From Paenibacillus swuensis (lineage in GTDB: Bacteria > Bacillota > Bacilli > Paenibacillales > DY6): a DNA stretch of 64,000 bases. The DNA lies in NCBI RefSeq assembly GCF_001644605.1, contig NZ_CP011388.1, positions 830,501 to 894,500 of the forward strand. Reading direction: 5' to 3'. Made by a program: the position numbers and the translations under genes. Positions 61,682 to 64,000 of this stretch are shown piece after piece. The stretch's first letter is position 1; the number at the start of each line of letters is the position of its first letter. The notes under the pieces were generated by a model that was given only the letters and a program-made list of their open reading frames with translations, searched no databases and was not told the DNA's origin.

Positions 61682-62791
61682 CTAGATGACCTTCTTCTTC
61701 GCGGCGATGAACGGTGCCCGGGCGTCGCCCTGAAGGACGTTGCCGTTCTGGATGAACACGTCCTTATCGAGAATCGCTTTCTCGATGTGGGCGCCGATGT
61801 CGATGACGCAGTTTTGCAGAACGATGCTATTTTTGACATAAGCGCCTTTACGGACCTTTACCCCGCGGAACAGGATGGAATTCTCCACATGTCCCTCGAT
61901 GATACAGCCGTTGGCGATCATGGAATTGGTCACATTCGCGTTGTCCAGATACTTCGCGGGCGGCTCGTCTTTCACCTTGGTGTAGATCAGGCCGTTCTCG
62001 AAGAACAGGTTCTTCGAAATCCGCGGGTCGAGCAGCTTCATGCTGTTGGCGTAGTAGCTTTGGATCGTGTTGATGATGCCCAGATGGCCCTTGAATGGAT
62101 GGCCGTGCACCTTCAGCTTTCCAAGATTCTTCATAATCCCGTCACGTACAAAATAATCATATCCCTGCGCCAAACAAGTATCAATCATATCCAACAGCAG
62201 CGATGTGCTCATGAGATACATTTCCATCGACACCTTGTTGCTGCGGGAGCGGCCGGTATGCTCCTCCATCACGGTCACCCGTCCGTTCTCATCGGTCTCG
62301 ATCCGGCGGAACTTGGAGTTTTCCTCGTCGCTGATTTCCTTGTAGACCATCGTAATGTCCGCGCCGGAGCTCACATGTGACTCCAACACTTCGCAATAGT
62401 CGATGTTGCACACAATGTGACTGCGGGAAATCAGCACATAAGGCTTGTTGCTTCTATAGAAATAATCGCGGTGACTGTAGAAATTGTACAGGTCGCCCTT
62501 CATCAATTCGCGCATCTCGTCAATGGACGGAGGCAGAACGAACAACCCGCCGCGCTTGCGGTCGAGATCCCATTCCTGACCTGAACCGAGATGGTCCATC
62601 AGCGAACGGTACTTTTTGTGCACGAACACAGCCACGTCTTCCAGACCCGAATTCACCATATTACTCAATGCAAAATCAATCAAACGATACCGTCCCCCAA
62701 AAGGCACAGAGGCAATCGTGCGGTTATACGTCAGTTCTTCAAGATCATCCGGTTCATTAACGAGATTAATTACGCCCATAATTTGCTTCAT
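61682..62791 (-). CDS. glgD: Glucose-1-phosphate adenylyltransferase regulatory subunit
   Basis: The 369-residue protein has the nucleotidyltransferase fold with GGRYRLIDFALSN and GSGQEWDLDRKRGGLFVLPP, and a left-handed beta-helix C-terminus (SILFRGVKVRKGAYVKNSI). It lacks the glycine-rich catalytic loop of GlgC (here NLVNEPDDLEELTYN), as expected for GlgD, which raises GlgC activity in a heteromer. It starts 16 bases after glgC. Confidence 0.95.
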   Translation of the reverse strand: MKQIMGVINLVNEPDDLEELTYNRTIASVPFGGRYRLIDFALSNMVNSGLEDVAVFVHKKYRSLMDHLGSGQEWDLDRKRGGLFVLPPSIDEMRELMKGDLYNFYSHRDYFYRSNKPYVLISRSHIVCNIDYCEVLESHVSSGADITMVYKEISDEENSKFRRIETDENGRVTVMEEHTGRSRSNKVSMEMYLMSTSLLLDMIDTCLAQGYDYFVRDGIMKNLGKLKVHGHPFKGHLGIINTIQSYYANSMKLLDPRISKNLFFENGLIYTKVKDEPPAKYLDNANVTNSMIANGCIIEGHVENSILFRGVKVRKGAYVKNSIVLQNCVIDIGAHIEKAILDKDVFIQNGNVLQGDARAPFIAAKKKVI

Positions 62792-62807
62792 CTGTACCCG
62801 CTCCCCC

Positions 62808-63959
62808 TTATACCTGGCTCAATGGCTGTTCGATTCTCTCATTGTTGCCGATCAACGTTATTTCCTTGCCGTCTTCCCCGATCACACAACCATCCTCAAC
62901 GACGGTATGCTCCCCTATAATGGCTCTTGTAATCTTGACGTTTCGGCCAATCTTCGCGTTCGGCATGATAACGGAATCTTTAATTTCCGTATTCTCTCCA
63001 ACTTGAACGCCGTAGAAAAGCACGGAATGATCAATAGAACCGTACACGGTGCAGCCTTCGTTCACCAAGGAACGCTTCACGGAAGCGCCTGCCGCGATGT
63101 ATTGAGGAGGCTGATAAGGATTAACGGAATAAATTCGCAGATCCTTGTCGTTCAGATTAAGCTTTGGTTCATTATCTAACAAGTCCATATTGGCCGCCCA
63201 AAGGCTTTCAATCGTACCTACATCTTTCCAGTAGCCTTCGAACGCGTAGGCGGACAATTTCCGATTGTCTCCCAGCATCGCGGGGATGACGTCTTTCCCG
63301 AAATCCTTGGTGGATTCCGGATTCGCCTCATCTTGCTCCAGATATTGACGCAGCACATCCCAACGGAAAATGTACACGCCCATGGAAGCCAGATTACTCT
63401 TCGGTTCCTTCGGTTTCTCGGAGAAATCCGTTACCCGGCCGTCCTCGTCCGCGCTCATGATTCCGAAGCGGCTCGCTTCGTCCCAAGGCACTTCAATGAC
63501 CGCAATCGTAGCGTCCGCTTGTTGCTCCTTATGGAAATCGAGCATGAGATTGTAATTCATTTTGTAAATATGATCACCTGAAATCACAAGGACGTACTCC
63601 GGATTATATTGTTCAATAAAGCCCATATTCTGATAGATGGCATTCGCCGTACCGCTGTACCAATCCGCTCCGGTTTGCTGCGCGTAAGGAGGCAGCACGA
63701 AGACGCCCCCGTTCTTCCGGTCGAGATCCCACGGGCTTCCGATGCCGATGTAGGAGTTAAGCACAAGCGGTTGATACTGGGTAAGCACGCCTACGGTATC
63801 AATTCTGGAATTGGTGCAGTTACTCAGGGTAAAATCGATAATGCGGTATTTGCCCCCGAAATGCACAGCCGGCTTCGCCAATTCTTTCGTCAGGACGCCC
63901 AATCTGCGCCCTTCACCGCCTGCAAGCAGCATAGCGACCATTTCTTTACCTCTTGGCAT
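62808..63959 (-). CDS. glgC: Glucose-1-phosphate adenylyltransferase (ADP-glucose pyrophosphorylase)
   Basis: The 383-residue enzyme has the catalytic loop [50 protein letters not shown] and [10 protein letters not shown], then a beta-helix domain. It makes ADP-glucose from glucose-1-phosphate and ATP, the first committed step of glycogen synthesis. AAGGGGG lies before the ATG. It is first of the visible glg genes; glgB, if present, would be just outside the right edge. Confidence 0.97.
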   Translation of the reverse strand: MPRGKEMVAMLLAGGEGRRLGVLTKELAKPAVHFGGKYRIIDFTLSNCTNSRIDTVGVLTQYQPLVLNSYIGIGSPWDLDRKNGGVFVLPPYAQQTGADWYSGTANAIYQNMGFIEQYNPEYVLVISGDHIYKMNYNLMLDFHKEQQADATIAVIEVPWDEASRFGIMSADEDGRVTDFSEKPKEPKSNLASMGVYIFRWDVLRQYLEQDEANPESTKDFGKDVIPAMLGDNRKLSAYAFEGYWKDVGTIESLWAANMDLLDNEPKLNLNDKDLRIYSVNPYQPPQYIAAGASVKRSLVNEGCTVYGSIDHSVLFYGVQVGENTEIKDSVIMPNAKIGRNVKITRAIIGEHTVVEDGCVIGEDGKEITLIGNNERIEQPLSQV

Positions 63960-64000
63960 GGATATGTCCCCCTTTATGGAATGATGTTACGTTTATAGGC

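Overview
The window looks like a chromosomal segment of a spore-forming, aerobic Bacillota of the Paenibacillaceae (Paenibacillus-like). This rests on family content: a YesM/YesN two-component pair beside an LplABC-type sugar transporter, caa3 oxidase genes with CtaG, a YhcN/YlaJ-type sporulation lipoprotein, a copper-amine-oxidase-N-domain secreted protein, a GlgC/GlgD pair, and many strong AGGAGG ribosome sites and hairpin-plus-U-tract terminators. No tRNA, rRNA, prophage, transposase or CRISPR locus was seen. Most genes lie on the minus strand.

Layout. 0-5.5 kb: a carbohydrate locus with a partial FGGY kinase, a secreted GH32 levanase with CBM66-like and three tandem binding modules, and a ROK repressor; a cre site and AT-rich palindromes suggest CcpA and ROK control. 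5.6-10.2 kb: a six-gene ABC-transporter operon (YtrA-type regulator, two ATPases, two permeases, small membrane protein) behind a palindromic operator. 10.3-14.0 kb: phosphodiesterase-like protein, LysE exporter, small unknowns, pirin. 14.5-16.0 kb: ctaG with a DUF420 gene. 16.0-23.3 kb: YesN/YesM and an LplABC-type importer whose first permease carries a C-terminal frameshift. 23.4-27.5 kb: ctaCDEF with two candidate promoters. 27.6-34.4 kb: sporulation lipoprotein, GH31 alpha-glucosidase, DEAD-box helicase with a very GC-rich Gly/Arg/Ser tail, HxlR regulator. 34.6-37.8 kb: a tightly overlapping ECF sigma / anti-sigma / two-membrane-protein operon. 37.8-45.9 kb: acetyltransferase, malic enzyme, adaA coupled to a seven-repeat RCC1-like protein, SDR, frameshifted lipoprotein, DUF3231 protein, frameshifted GNAT-CWC fusion. 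46.0-53.7 kb: secreted and envelope proteins, including two tandem paralogous large exported proteins, the first ending in cohesin-like and dockerin-like modules. 53.8-58.4 kb: EamA transporter divergent from a MocR regulator, a DUF2269 protein under a TetR-like operator, and an M48 protease-ankyrin fusion. 58.5-64 kb: 2H phosphoesterase and glycogen synthesis genes glgC-glgD-glgA, with a ten-copy hairpin array between glgD and glgA.

Two features run through the window. Several intergenic gaps carry their own family of short palindromic repeats (14.2, 28.4, 40.0 and 61.3 kb; a dispersed hairpin at 33.7 and 53.7 kb). Three genes look split by single-base homopolymer indels (about 22.36, 42.89 and 44.64 kb), which are either real pseudogenes or assembly errors. 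The best candidates for undescribed biology are the 47-52 kb secreted paralog pair, the adaA-RCC1 coupling, the glg-operon hairpin array and the sigma-factor operon.
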